In this document: positions 7,392 to 16,843 of the stretch, one piece after another
Position numbering within the stretch: the stretch's first letter is position 1
How the letters are laid out: every line of letters starts with the position of its first letter
From: Pullulanibacillus camelliae
GTDB lineage: Bacteria; Bacillota; Bacilli; Bacillales; Sporolactobacillaceae
Assembly (NCBI RefSeq): GCF_014642655.1
Contig: NZ_BMIR01000017.1
Location: 22,596-86,595 of the forward strand
DNA length: 64,000 nucleotides
Direction: 5' to 3'
Notes under the pieces: model-generated
Seen by the model: the letters and a program-made list of their open reading frames with translations, nothing else
Databases searched by the model: none
What the model was told of the DNA's origin: nothing
Translations under genes and position numbers: made by a program

Positions 7392-9157
7392 TGGCTTACC
7401 GTTCTGCACTGACATCTTTTACAGCTGCATTTGTAGACGAGCTTGCTGAACAAGGGATTCGCCAGGTTGTCATCAGCCCAGGTTCACGTTCAACACCTTT
7501 AGCCATGTTGATTCATGCGCATCCCTTATTAAAAACATGGATTGACGTGGATGAACGCTCGGCAGCCTTTTTCGCATTAGGCATGGCAAAGAAAAGCAAT
7601 CAGCCTGTTGCCATTGTGTGTTCATCAGGAACAGCGACAGCTAATTTTTATCCTGCTGTTATTGAAGCCAAATATGGGCGGGTTCCCTTGGTGGTATTAA
7701 CAGCAGATCGTCCTCATGAACTGCGGGGGAATGGATCACCTCAAACCATTGATCAGATAAAAATGTACGGGGACCATGTTAAATGGTTTCAGGACATGCC
7801 TCTGCCAGAAGACAACGAGGCAATGTGGCGTTTTGCTCGCTATAGTGCAAGGCGGGCAGTTGATACCGCTGAAAAGGTTCCTAAAGGACCGACACATCTG
7901 AATTTCCCTTTTCGCGAGCCCCTTGTGCCTGATTTTCAAAAAACAGGGTTATGGGCTTATGGCAAAAAAGCCACTTCTAAAAATGAAAGCACATTTCTTG
8001 CATTAGAGGATGCTGCTTATGCGCAGCTGGCTACAGAGTGGCAATCGATTCGCCGACCGTTGATAATCATTGGTCCCAATCGTCAGGAGGGGTTAAGGGC
8101 AAGTGCCTACGAGCTGGCAGAACATCTTGGAGCTCCTATTTTAGCTGATCCATTATCTGGAGTACGCTTTGGCAGCAAAGGAAAGCAAGCGTTGCTCATC
8201 GATAGCTATGATGCTTTACTTAGGAACTCAGCTTTCATAGACAAGTATCAGGCGGATGGCATTATTCGCTTTGGGGCCAATCCTGTATCAAAGTCCTTAA
8301 CAAAATATCTGAAGCAACTTGATCCTTCAAGCTTTCTTATCATAGATGAAGGCTTTGATTGGTTGGATGCCACCCACCCGGCCACACAGATCCTCCACAC
8401 AGATCCGGTCGTTTTTTGTCGCCGCTTCTCTCGACTAGTATCAGAGCAAAACAATGCCGTGGCTGGTACGTGGCGTGAAGACTGGCAGCAAGCAAACAGT
8501 ATAGCAAGGGATGGACTCGAACGCTATTTGAGTACGGCGCCCTGGTTTGAGGGACATATTGCCGCTTCGTTATATAAGCATTTACCTCCAGAGGCAACGC
8601 TCTTTGCCAGCAATAGCATGCCCATTCGAGATATCGATACCTTCTTTTTGGCACGAGAGGATGGTTTAGATATTATCGCTAACCGAGGAGCAAATGGGAT
8701 TGATGGCGTTGTTTCTTCAGCTTTAGGCTGCAGTGCCTTAGTTCATCAAACTGCCTATTTATTGATCGGCGATTTGGCCTTCTTCCATGACATGAATGGG
8801 CTGATGATGGCGAAAAACTACGGGTTGGATATGATTATTGTTGTCATTAACAATAATGGTGGCGGAATTTTTTCCTTTTTACCGCAAGCGAGCGAAGCTG
8901 GAGAACAATTTGAGGATTTATTTGGCACCCCACTCAATTATGAAATCGAAGCAGTTGCTAATTTATATGGGGCGCATTATTTTAAAGCTGTTCATCGAGA
9001 GGCGTTCGATGAGGCGTTAAAAAACGCTCAAGGGTTGAAGGGATTAAGAATCATCGAAGCAGTCACCAATCGCCAAGAAAATGTACTGCGCCATAATAAA
9101 TTATGGCAAGATATTCATAATGGACTTACAGCAGAAGGTGAAGGGCATGAGGATTAA
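7391..9157 (+). CDS. menD: SEPHCHC synthase
   Basis: This 588-residue thiamine-diphosphate enzyme condenses 2-oxoglutarate with isochorismate. The N-terminal PYR domain has VVISPGSRSTPLA and the catalytic-type Glu in WIDVDERSAAFFALG (about residues 55-70). The C-terminal PP domain has the cofactor and Mg motif GDLAFFHDMNG, ending at VINNNGGGIFSFLP. Its length is typical of the family. The start shares one base with the menF stop, and its 3' end overlaps menH by 11 bp. Confidence 0.95.
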   Translation: MAYRSALTSFTAAFVDELAEQGIRQVVISPGSRSTPLAMLIHAHPLLKTWIDVDERSAAFFALGMAKKSNQPVAIVCSSGTATANFYPAVIEAKYGRVPLVVLTADRPHELRGNGSPQTIDQIKMYGDHVKWFQDMPLPEDNEAMWRFARYSARRAVDTAEKVPKGPTHLNFPFREPLVPDFQKTGLWAYGKKATSKNESTFLALEDAAYAQLATEWQSIRRPLIIIGPNRQEGLRASAYELAEHLGAPILADPLSGVRFGSKGKQALLIDSYDALLRNSAFIDKYQADGIIRFGANPVSKSLTKYLKQLDPSSFLIIDEGFDWLDATHPATQILHTDPVVFCRRFSRLVSEQNNAVAGTWREDWQQANSIARDGLERYLSTAPWFEGHIAASLYKHLPPEATLFASNSMPIRDIDTFFLAREDGLDIIANRGANGIDGVVSSALGCSALVHQTAYLLIGDLAFFHDMNGLMMAKNYGLDMIIVVINNNGGGIFSFLPQASEAGEQFEDLFGTPLNYEIEAVANLYGAHYFKAVHREAFDEALKNAQGLKGLRIIEAVTNRQENVLRHNKLWQDIHNGLTAEGEGHED

Positions 9158-9992
9158 AGCGAATGGTGTGGACTATTTTGTAATGGTTCAAGGTGAAGGG
9201 CCGCCTTTACTCCTCTTACACGGGTTTACCGGGAGTCACCATACTTGGTCATCGTTTATCGCTCAGTGGTCAAGGCGTTATAAAGTCATTGCTTTAGATA
9301 TTATTGGCCATGGACAAACAGAATGCCCTCAAGTGGATACTCTATATACCATGTCAGAGGCTGCCAAAAGCATTAATGCCATTCTGGATGAATTAGGTAT
9401 GGACAAGGTTAATGTGTTAGGCTATTCCATGGGAGGTCGTCTGGCTCTGTACTTTGCGGTGCATTATTCTCATCGTGTCAGTGGGCTTCTTTTAGAAAGT
9501 GCGTCTCCTGGTTTGGCCCTAAAGGAAGAGCGGGATGCCCGTATTCAAAAGGATAACGCGTTGGCCCAAAAGATTATCGATAAAGGCGTTGAAGCCTTTG
9601 TCAATGAGTGGGAGAAAATTCCCTTATTTTCGACACAAGAGCATCTAACACAAACGGTAAAAGAAGCCGTTCGCAAGGAAAGGCTCCAGCATCACCCCAT
9701 TGGCCTTGCCAATAGTTTGCGGGGCATGGGAACGGGGCGACAGCCCTCCTTATGGGAGGCACTTAAGGACTTGGAGCAGCCTGTACTCCTAGTTGTTGGA
9801 GAAAAGGACAGGAAATTTCTGAACATTGCCCAGGAAATGAAACAAAGGCTGCCAATGAGTTTTTTGATCATTGTCCAACAAGCTGGACATGCACTTCATG
9901 TGGAAGTAGCCGAGAAATTTGATAAAATAGTATATGATGATTTTTATCGAATGATAGAACATCATGAAAGGAGAATGTTAGATGGCAATTGA
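9147..9992 (+). CDS. menH: SHCHC synthase, alpha/beta hydrolase fold
   Basis: This 281-residue protein eliminates pyruvate from SEPHCHC. It has an alpha/beta-hydrolase core with [14 protein letters not shown] (oxyanion region), the nucleophile elbow [10 protein letters not shown] (Ser near residue 95), [11 protein letters not shown] (Asp) and AGHALHVE (His), giving a complete Ser-Asp-His set. The ATG at 9147 was chosen because GAAGGTGAAGGG precedes it. Upstream in-frame starts at 9081 and 9120 lie inside menD without a ribosome site. It overlaps menD and menB by 11 bp each. Confidence 0.92.
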   Translation: MRIKANGVDYFVMVQGEGPPLLLLHGFTGSHHTWSSFIAQWSRRYKVIALDIIGHGQTECPQVDTLYTMSEAAKSINAILDELGMDKVNVLGYSMGGRLALYFAVHYSHRVSGLLLESASPGLALKEERDARIQKDNALAQKIIDKGVEAFVNEWEKIPLFSTQEHLTQTVKEAVRKERLQHHPIGLANSLRGMGTGRQPSLWEALKDLEQPVLLVVGEKDRKFLNIAQEMKQRLPMSFLIIVQQAGHALHVEVAEKFDKIVYDDFYRMIEHHERRMLDGN

Positions 9993-10800
9993 ATGGAAGA
10001 CAGTGCGTACATATGATGAAATATTGTATGAAACTCATGAGGGGATTGCGAAGGTAACGATCAATCGTCCTCATGTACACAATGCGTTTACTCCTAAAAC
10101 AGTAACAGAAATGATTGATGCTTTCTCAAGAGCACGAGATGATTCCAGTATCGGTGTTGTGATTTTAACCGGTGCAGGAGATAAAGCTTTTTGTTCCGGT
10201 GGGGATCAAAAAGTAAGAGGTCACGGGGGCTATGTTGGTGACGATAACATTCCTCGTTTGAATGTATTGGACTTGCAGCGTTTAATGCGAACCATGCCCA
10301 AGCCAGTTATTGCTATGGTGGCTGGCTATGCCATTGGTGGCGGACATGTTCTTCATGTGGTCAGTGACCTGACAATTGCTGCTGATAATGCTATTTTTGG
10401 ACAAACAGGACCTAAGGTAGGCAGCTTTGATGCAGGCTATGGTGCCGGTTATCTCGCCAGAATCGTTGGTCATAAGAAAGCGCGAGAGATCTGGTATCTC
10501 TGTCGTCAATATAATGCCCAAGAAGCCCTTGAAATGGGTCTTGTTAATACGGTTGTCCCACTCGAACAATTAGAAGAGGAAACTGTAAAATGGGCGAAAG
10601 AAATCCTAGAAAAAAGTTCAACAGCGATCCGCTTCTTAAAGGCTTCATTCAATGCTGATACGGATGGTTTAGCTGGGCTTCAACAATTTGGTGGAGATGC
10701 GACACTGCTTTATTATACAACTGATGAAGCGAAAGAAGGTCGCGATGCTTTTAAGGAAAAAAGAAAACCAAACTTTGATCAGTTCCCAAGATTTCCATGA
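9982..10800 (+). CDS. menB: 1,4-dihydroxy-2-naphthoyl-CoA synthase
   Basis: This 272-residue crotonase-fold enzyme cyclises O-succinylbenzoyl-CoA to DHNA-CoA. Visible hallmarks are [17 protein letters not shown] (about residues 73-89), the oxyanion segment [20 protein letters not shown], the MenB-specific [18 protein letters not shown], and the C-terminal [13 protein letters not shown] tail. AAAGGAG lies 7-8 nt before the ATG. It is the last gene of the overlapping F-D-H-B set and is followed by a hairpin before menE. Confidence 0.96.
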   Translation: MAIEWKTVRTYDEILYETHEGIAKVTINRPHVHNAFTPKTVTEMIDAFSRARDDSSIGVVILTGAGDKAFCSGGDQKVRGHGGYVGDDNIPRLNVLDLQRLMRTMPKPVIAMVAGYAIGGGHVLHVVSDLTIAADNAIFGQTGPKVGSFDAGYGAGYLARIVGHKKAREIWYLCRQYNAQEALEMGLVNTVVPLEQLEEETVKWAKEILEKSSTAIRFLKASFNADTDGLAGLQQFGGDATLLYYTTDEAKEGRDAFKEKRKPNFDQFPRFP

Positions 10801-10817
10801 TTGAATAGCATAATTGT

Positions 10818-10852
10818 CCAATGCGCTTGATGATGACATCGAGCGCATTTGG
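10818..10852 (+). terminator. hairpin between menB and menE (possible partial terminator)
   Basis: CCAATGCGCTTGATG (10818-10832) pairs almost perfectly with CATCGAGCGCATTTGG (10837-10852) around a 4-nt loop. The following TTTGG is only weakly U-rich. It may cut menE expression relative to menB or protect the upstream message, but is unlikely to be a full terminator. Confidence 0.5.
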
Positions 10853-10940
10853 TTTGGAAAATGATAACCAGGATTAACATAGATAAAGAGATGAGCGTAC
10901 TATAAGATCTATGTCTGTCTTCGCAAGGGAGTTTTGTGAA

Positions 10941-12437
10941 ATGGAAAATATGATACCGCTTTGGCTGAAGCAAAGGGCGTTTTTAACCCCAAATCGTCTA
11001 GCTATAGAAACAGAGTCACGAGCTTTGACCTTCCAAGAACTCGACGAATCTGCTCGGGCTTTAGCGCTCACTTTAGCAACTTATGGGATAACGTCTGACA
11101 TGAAAGTGGCTTTACTGCAAGATAATACTGTTGAGATGATCACAAGCTATCATGCCATAAGCTACTTAGGGGCGATAGCTGTTCCATTAAATACGCGGTT
11201 ATCTGCAAGAGAACTGGCATGGCAGGTCAGCGATTGCGAGGCGGCGCTGTTGCTCTATGATAATGCCCATCAGGAGAAAGTAAACAGCATTGTTTTAGAA
11301 CGTTCCTCGTTTCAAGTATGCAATATTAATACATTAGATCAGCTTGTGGTGGGAGAGGAGCATCACTATTTAAAAGCAGAGATGCGCAGTGACGCTCCGC
11401 ATACAATTATCTATACATCAGGAACAACAGGGCATCCAAAGGGTGTGCTTCTGACCTATGCCAATCACTGGGGCAGTGCCATTGGTTCGGTGCTTAATTT
11501 GGGCTGTACCTTAGAAGATAAGTGGTTAGCCGTTGTTCCCTTATTCCATGTGAGTGGTCTGTCGATCATCATGAGAAGCGTCATTTATGGTATGCCGTTG
11601 CGGTTGCATCGTCACTTCGATGCCAAAGCTGTGAATGAAGCTATTATTCATCACAAGGTCACCATGGTGTCTGTTGTTACGGCGATGCTGACAAAAATGG
11701 TAGAGGAGCTGGGAGATCAGCGCTATCCTGAGACGTTTCGCTGTATGCTGCTTGGGGGAGGGCCTGTCCCAGAACCATTATTAAAGGTGTGTCTTGACAA
11801 AAATATACCGGTCTACCAAACCTATGGTCTTTCTGAAACAGCCTCGCAGATTGTGACTCTATCTCCAGAGCACATGATTACTAAGACGGGTTCAGCAGGA
11901 AAGCCTTTGTTTTCAGCACAAGTTAAAATCGTTGACGAACATGGCGATAGGGTTGCTGCAAATCAGGCGGGCGAAATCGTTGTCAAAGGCCCTAATGTCA
12001 CCTCAGGATACTACAAGCGTGAAGAGGCCACTCAACAAGCGATAAAAAATCAATGGCTGCATACGGGAGATATGGGCTATCTTGATGAAGAGGGTTTTTT
12101 GTTTGTGCTTGATCGACGGAAGGATTTAATCGTATCAGGTGGAGAAAATATCTATCCAGCAGAGATTGAGTCGGTCTTATTGTCTCACCCTGAGGTAGAA
12201 GAAGCTGGCGTTGTTGGCATGAAGGATGAAAAGTGGGGGCGTGTTCCAGTCGCATTTGTTAAACTCAAAAATAAAGCAAAGATTACTGAAACAGATCTTC
12301 AGATGTTTTGCAGGGATGCATTAGCAAAATATAAAGTGCCTACACGCTTTTATTTCATGGATAGTCTGCCAAGAAATGCATCGGGTAAGCTCCTGCGAAG
12401 AGAGCTTGTCAAACGATTACCGAGTGACTTTCAATAG
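10941..12437 (+). CDS. menE: o-succinylbenzoate-CoA ligase
   Basis: This 498-residue ANL-superfamily adenylating enzyme activates O-succinylbenzoate to its CoA thioester. The AMP-binding P-loop reads IIYTSGTTGHPKGV (about residues 155-168). Other blocks are VYQTYGLSETASQ, WLHTGDMGYLDEEGF, DRRKDLIVSGGENIYPAEIE, and the C-terminal catalytic Lys in LPRNASGKLLR. The ATG at 10941 was used because AAGGGAG lies about 10 nt upstream; an ATG 30 bp earlier has none. It is not followed by menC, unlike the usual Bacillus order. Confidence 0.94.
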   Translation: MENMIPLWLKQRAFLTPNRLAIETESRALTFQELDESARALALTLATYGITSDMKVALLQDNTVEMITSYHAISYLGAIAVPLNTRLSARELAWQVSDCEAALLLYDNAHQEKVNSIVLERSSFQVCNINTLDQLVVGEEHHYLKAEMRSDAPHTIIYTSGTTGHPKGVLLTYANHWGSAIGSVLNLGCTLEDKWLAVVPLFHVSGLSIIMRSVIYGMPLRLHRHFDAKAVNEAIIHHKVTMVSVVTAMLTKMVEELGDQRYPETFRCMLLGGGPVPEPLLKVCLDKNIPVYQTYGLSETASQIVTLSPEHMITKTGSAGKPLFSAQVKIVDEHGDRVAANQAGEIVVKGPNVTSGYYKREEATQQAIKNQWLHTGDMGYLDEEGFLFVLDRRKDLIVSGGENIYPAEIESVLLSHPEVEEAGVVGMKDEKWGRVPVAFVKLKNKAKITETDLQMFCRDALAKYKVPTRFYFMDSLPRNASGKLLRRELVKRLPSDFQ

Positions 12438-12439
12438 CT

Positions 12440-12664
12440 TTATTCGATCGGTATGCCATTTAAAAGCCTTTTAAGTGTTTTGATTTCATTTTTAGATAAA
12501 GTAATCCCCCTCCCCATGCGGTTGTGCTCAGGCGACCAACTGCGAATATCATATTTGGGCTCACGTTTGTTCCAACTGACAACGGTGAGCTCTTTTTTCC
12601 AACCATTTTCCGTCTGTGATAGCGTCCCAAAGGACTCAATAATGTTAAATGCAAATTCACTCAA
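12440..12664 (-). CDS. PC4/YdbC-family ssDNA-binding protein
   Basis: This 74-residue protein contains one PC4-like domain. The block GWKKELTVVSWN, then REPKYDIRSWSP, then MGRGITLSKNE is the Bacillus YdbC signature; this fold binds single-stranded DNA as a dimer. The start is taken as TTG at 12664, with AAGGAG 8 nt upstream. A GTG at 12673 overlaps that site. Its stop lies 2 bp from the menE stop, so the two genes converge with no room for separate terminators. Confidence 0.82.
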   Translation of the reverse strand: MSEFAFNIIESFGTLSQTENGWKKELTVVSWNKREPKYDIRSWSPEHNRMGRGITLSKNEIKTLKRLLNGIPIE

Positions 12665-13012
12665 CTTGATCACTCCTTAATTTTTGTAGAATATATGTTC
12701 GTATTTACTTTAAAAGATTTGTCTTGTTTTGTCAATAATATTAAGAATATTTTTTCTGGAAGGAATTAAAGGGATGTGCAATAATGATTTGAAAGTCCCT
12801 TGTATGAGAACCTTTTTAAGGAGATGTGTTAGTGGGCTACAAGTATAAATGTTTTTTAGTCCTAGATTATTCATAGAAGTTCCCAAAACACAGTAAAAAG
12901 GCTTATCTATCAAGTGATTTATTCTGAATTTCAACGCATCAACTAAATGAAAAAATCCGTTTCTGATAAGGTTAAAACATCGACGAAATAACCATCAGAA
13001 AGGCTTCTTATA
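12665..13012. other. AT-rich intergenic region before an IS remnant
   Basis: This is 348 bp with no supported ORF. It should hold the promoter of the minus-strand PC4-like gene. Toward its right end the sequence leads into the IS1380-type remnant, but I cannot define an inverted-repeat end there. Confidence 0.35.
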
Positions 13013-13358
13013 ATGGCTCCTTTACCGCAAATATCGCTTGATTTCAATCGCCAAATGAAATTGTCAAATGATGGAGGAGCCCTTTCCTCCGATACAGGTG
13101 AGTTCATATTCCGAGAATTCGACGAAAAAATTGGTTTTTCACAAACTCTGATTCAACACCTCAAACTAAAGGATGAAAGGCGTTACTTTGTTCATGCGAA
13201 TGAACAGCCGATTCGCCAAAACTCTATCAAATGATCGCCGGATATTCCGAAGATAATGCGGCTGATCAATCTAGAGGGACAAAAGAATATGCAGATTCAA
13301 ACGATACGGACAAAGATCATTAAAGTCGCTAGTAAATTAGTGAAATCCGGGTGATCTT
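13013..13358 (+). pseudogene. IS1380-family transposase remnant (internal deletion, frameshift)
   Basis: The first 70 codons match the N-terminus of IS1380 transposases: DFNRQMKLSNDGG, LSSDTGEF, REFDEKIGFSQTL, then RRYFVHANEQPIR. A one-base loss in an A-run near 13220 shifts the frame; the next frame continues with KLYQMIAGYSEDNAADQ. After 13270 the sequence jumps to a C-terminal-like segment (IRTKIIKVASKLVKSG), so most of the catalytic domain is deleted. It is distinct from the IS1380-family copy at 60 kb. Confidence 0.75.
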
Positions 13359-13429
13359 TGTCCTTCAAATGTTCTTCAAATGTTCTTCCAGTTTCGTGTA
13401 TCAAGCGTTTTTTTGGGACATACTACAGC

Positions 13430-13590
13430 GCATTCAAAGGCTAAAACTCGAGTGATTGGAGCGTATGGCACGAGACTCCTACGGGAACAGCACGTGTCCG
13501 AAGACCCCGCAGGAAGTGTCTTTCTTCCGAGGAGGCTGAGGCCGTGCCCGTGGAAAGCGAGTGCCGGGAGCGGAAATCACCTCCCCATGC
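13430..13590 (+). repeat. R1 interspersed repeat copy
   Basis: A GC-rich block runs GATTGGAGCG, GGCACGAGACTCCT, CGTGTCCGAAGACCCCGCAG, GAGGAGGCTGAGGCCGTGCC, GGAAAGCGAGTGCC, GGAGCGGAAATCAC. The reverse complement of the same motif set occurs at about 25345, 34085, 54430 and 57405. I recall near-identical intergenic repeats from other Bacillaceae genomes, without an agreed function. It lies inside a decayed zone. Confidence 0.7.
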
Positions 13591-13753
13591 TATACCCAAT
13601 TTCAACATTTATTTTCGCGCCAAGGGAAAAGTATGCCCAAAAACAGATAACTTTTTAGTGCACGATCATTTTATTGCTTCATCGCAGTGACTTTCTCAAT
13701 ATTATTCCTAATATAGTTTGGTCTTGAACTGAAATCTCGTTTTTCTTTGAAGG

Positions 13754-14168
13754 ATGAATAAATCTGGTTAGTGATTGCTGTCTTCGGTTTAGCTATATTT
13801 ACAGGATGTCATGAGCTATCCAAAAAAGAACCCGTATTTAAGGGAGAAACTGCTCATTGAAAAATAAAATTGGTAGCTAGGAATGATGATGCCAAATATC
13901 AGACCATTACAACGCCCTTTACATATAAGAGGGATAAAACGCAATTAAAGCACTATCAATCACTTACTTTTTCTGTAGATATAGGGTCTATTACATCAAG
14001 TAAGACAGCTAATCTCTCGCATCTAAAAAATTGACTACGAAGTATTCTATAACCACTTCTATTCAGGAGAAGCATTTATATGTGGCTAAAGATTACGGTG
14101 GCATTGTTGCAACAGTCATAATGGGTAAAAAAGGGCATCAGGAAAAAACAGAATTAGTTTCAAATTAA
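13754..14168 (+). pseudogene. decayed lipoprotein gene
   Basis: A ribosome-site-like GAAGG precedes an ATG at 13754 (MNKSG). One missing base near 13768 moves to the frame VIAVFGLAIFTGC, a lipobox-like signal peptide. A TGA interrupts at 13858-13860, after which KIKLVARNDDAKYQTITTPF and the following codons stay open to 14031. A further frameshift near 14028 leads to KYSITTSIQEKHLYVAKDYG and a TAA at 14166. Three lesions in a coherent secreted lipoprotein-like sequence indicate a dead gene. The protein family was not recognised. Confidence 0.6.
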
Positions 14169-14780
14169 GATGAACAATTTACTGAGCAAGTCCGTCCTGC
14201 AACTCCGTCGATAGTTGGAAAGCTGCTCTATACCTTGAGGCTGAATTTTCACTCGAAAGATTTCAGCCTCAGTCCCGATGTACTTTTGTCACTGAATGAT
14301 TATGATAAAACGTAGGAAGGAAAAGATGTTTAATCAAGCGGATCTTGAGGGTATACTTCTTATAAGAAAAGCATAGCTTAATCGGATTAAAGAACAGGCT
14401 TGGAAGTAGGTAAAACTGTTTTATCCCCCTTCGATGTTTTTAAGGGGAAAAAATCAGTGTAACGAGCACCATTATTCCTTTTGTTTTTCATTGATAATAA
14501 ACATGGCAACACCCACTGCAATGTTTGTTATCAGTGTAATAAATCAACATAGACCTCCCTCTAGTGTTGAGTATTGACTTAACCGCCCCATTTTTGGGGC
14601 GGTTTTTTTGATTAAGAAAAGTATTCGACGGTGATGTTGTGATTAAAACAGGGCTTAAATGAAAATAAAGCCGAAAGCTCCAAATAGCTGTTGACTGGAG
14701 GATAGCCCTTTTTTCTCACGATGATTCAGTTTGCCTGTTGATAGCATTAGCGTCTATAATAAAAGAAAGAGGGGGGATGG
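14169..14780. other. decayed intergenic region with one strong terminator
   Basis: This is about 610 bp with no intact gene. It includes a GAGGCTGAA/TTCAGCCTC inverted repeat (about 14238-14271) and the terminator at 14581-14609. On the minus strand, GGGAGGT precedes an ATG at 14550, and a hydrophobic reading frame (TLITNIAVGVAMFIINEKQ) lies in a shifted frame just after it, possibly a broken small membrane peptide. Confidence 0.4.
14581..14609 (+). terminator. strong intrinsic terminator
   Basis: AACCGCCCCA and TGGGGCGGTT form an uninterrupted GC-rich stem with a short T loop, followed by seven T. It points to the right, yet only decayed sequence lies upstream. It probably belonged to the lost gene(s) and now insulates rpoN. 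Confidence 0.85.
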
Positions 14781-14783
14781 GAG

Positions 14784-16112
14784 ATGCTTGAGTTAAGACC
14801 ATTGCAGATTCAAACCCAGCAGTTGAAGATGACAACGGAGCTTCGGCAAGCGATTCACTTACTGCAGTATTCGACACAAGAGCTTTCGGATTATATTCGT
14901 GAGCAAGCGATGGAGAATCCGTTAATGGCACTTGAAGAGCCATCAGTGCCTCCCACCCCTAGTGCGTCTTTTTCATCCACCAGTTCTAATTCATCTGAAC
15001 AAAGGGATCCGCTTTCATTTATTAAGCAAGAGGAAGATAGCCTGCAAGAAGACCTGCTTCAACAACTACGCTATCTGCCTCTAGATCAGCAGCAACGACG
15101 ACTCACTTCACATCTTGTTCTTTATATTGAGGAGGATGGCTATCTTCGCGAGGATTTAGAGATGATCGCTGAGGAATGCGGTGTGACAGAACAGGCGATC
15201 CATGAAGCCTTGCAGATTGTGCAAACATTGGAGCCAGCAGGCATTGGCGCCAGGCATTTGCGTGAGTGTCTGATGCTCCAAATCCAGCGGAAGGCTTCGG
15301 AAAAAGCGCTGGCCTACACGCTTGTTCGCGACCATTTAGAGGCGATTGCATCAAGCAATCATCATGAAATAGCGGAAATATTGGCTGTTGAAGTAAAAGA
15401 TATTGAGTCTGCTATCCAGCTGATACAAACGCTAAACCCGCGCCCGGGGGAAATGCTTTCACGCGAGCAGCCAATCTACATCCAACCAGATGTGGTTGTA
15501 CATTCCAGTGATGGTCAGTATACGGTGAGATTGGAAAGCGATCTCTTACCCGCGATCCATTATGATCGGTCGTACCACGCGCTGTTAAAGTCAGCAAATG
15601 ACCATGAAGCCACGCGTTACTTACAGGGGAAATATAAACAAATGCTCTGGTTGTTGAGAAGCATTGAGCAACGCCATCATACCTTGTTAAACGTGAGTCA
15701 GGCGATCATGCATCATCAAAAGCAGTTTTTAGATAAGGGCATTTATTACCTGGCCCCATTAACTTTAAGAGATATCGCGCAAACTTGTGGTATTCATGAA
15801 TCGACGGTGAGCAGAGCAGTAAAAAATAAATATATTCAAACACCACAAGGACTTTTTGAGTTAAAAACCTTCTTTTCTACTAAAATAAGAACCTATTACC
15901 ACCAAGAGGTTTCGGCAACAAGTGTGAAGGCTCTAATCAGAGCACTTATAGAAGCGGAGGATAAAGCTAAGCCGTTGTCAGATCAAGCCATAGTCGATCA
16001 TTTGCAGACTTCTAGGGGACTGGTCTTATCACGAAGAACCGTCGCAAAATATAGAAAGGCGATGCATCTACCGAGTTCTTCAAAAAGAAAAAGTCAAGGT
16101 GCCCATTATTAG
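14784..16112 (+). CDS. rpoN: RNA polymerase sigma-54 factor
   Basis: This 442-residue sigma-54 (SigL in Bacillus) recognises -24/-12 promoters and needs AAA+ enhancer-binding activators. Region I is the Gln/Leu-rich LQIQTQQLKMTTELRQAIHL segment at the N-terminus, followed by an acidic/Ser-rich linker. The central core-binding region is intact. LTLRDIAQTCGIHESTVSRA (about residues 325-345) and the C-terminal RpoN box SRRTVAKYRK (about residues 421-430) contact DNA. AGAGGGGGG precedes the ATG. No activator or clear -24/-12 promoter was found in the window. Confidence 0.95.
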   Translation: MLELRPLQIQTQQLKMTTELRQAIHLLQYSTQELSDYIREQAMENPLMALEEPSVPPTPSASFSSTSSNSSEQRDPLSFIKQEEDSLQEDLLQQLRYLPLDQQQRRLTSHLVLYIEEDGYLREDLEMIAEECGVTEQAIHEALQIVQTLEPAGIGARHLRECLMLQIQRKASEKALAYTLVRDHLEAIASSNHHEIAEILAVEVKDIESAIQLIQTLNPRPGEMLSREQPIYIQPDVVVHSSDGQYTVRLESDLLPAIHYDRSYHALLKSANDHEATRYLQGKYKQMLWLLRSIEQRHHTLLNVSQAIMHHQKQFLDKGIYYLAPLTLRDIAQTCGIHESTVSRAVKNKYIQTPQGLFELKTFFSTKIRTYYHQEVSATSVKALIRALIEAEDKAKPLSDQAIVDHLQTSRGLVLSRRTVAKYRKAMHLPSSSKRKSQGAHY

Positions 16113-16255
16113 TGATGGACAGCCATGATAAGGAATTATAGTGGGGAAGTATGGAAGCCATTAAACATCAGCCTAAGGAGTTAACGTGCTATTGACATTC
16201 GCCTTTGCTGCTAGTGGCATGACGAATGATAATTGCATGTAGAGAGGTGGACATC

Positions 16256-16843
16256 ATGGATAAAGTCGAAGAGAGTGAAGGGGCTTTATTGCGGCAAATC
16301 AGTTTAGGATCAACCCAAGCATTTGATCAATTCTATGAAACTTATTTCCACTATGTTTATCAATTGGCGTTAAAAATGACAAAAAACACGTGTGAGGCAG
16401 AGGATTTATGCCATGATGTGTTTGTAGAAGTCTTTCGTCAGCCTAAACAGTTTGATAGCAAAAGAGGAAGTGTTAAAGCGTGGTTGGCCATAAAAACAAA
16501 AAGTCGTTATATTGACAGGCAAAGAAAGGTGAAGCGCTCACAAGCATATCTGGAGTCTCTTGATCCAGTTTATAAGGAACCCGCTATTGATGAAGTGGTT
16601 TTACAGCATATAGATCGTGAGCGCGTCTTAAAGGCAATGCATAAGCTGCCTGATATTCAAAAAAAAGCAGTGTATGGAAAGTATTTTAATTATCAAACGC
16701 AAAAAGAGTTAGCGGCAATGATGGACAAACCTATAGGTACAGTGAAATCCTTAATACGATATGGTCTCAATAATTTACGCAAACAATTGCTTAAGGAAGA
16801 TTGGTCATCGTTTTCTGGAGGGGATCAAGGGCATGAGCGATAA
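16256..16843 (+). CDS. ECF sigma factor (SigK-like group)
   Basis: This 195-residue group IV sigma-70 factor has region 2 in FYETYFHYVYQLALKMTKN through AEDLCHDVFVEVF, and region 4 in LPDIQKKAVYGKYFNYQTQ, KELAAMM and PIGTVKSLIRYGL (the recognition helix). It would direct RNA polymerase to a stress regulon, held inactive by the downstream anti-sigma. AGAGGTGG lies 7 nt before ATG 16256; an earlier in-frame ATG at 16226 has no site. The last 11 bp overlap the anti-sigma start, which implies coupled production. Confidence 0.9.
   Translation: MDKVEESEGALLRQISLGSTQAFDQFYETYFHYVYQLALKMTKNTCEAEDLCHDVFVEVFRQPKQFDSKRGSVKAWLAIKTKSRYIDRQRKVKRSQAYLESLDPVYKEPAIDEVVLQHIDRERVLKAMHKLPDIQKKAVYGKYFNYQTQKELAAMMDKPIGTVKSLIRYGLNNLRKQLLKEDWSSFSGGDQGHER

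Noticed and set aside
9868..10080. Minus-strand frame at the menH-menB junction
   Set aside because: It is antisense to two confidently identified overlapping genes and has no ribosome site.
14491..14550. Small hydrophobic type-I-toxin-like peptide on the minus strand
   Set aside because: The ribosome site and ATG lead into a different frame from the hydrophobic stretch, with a stop between. No antisense RNA promoter was evident.
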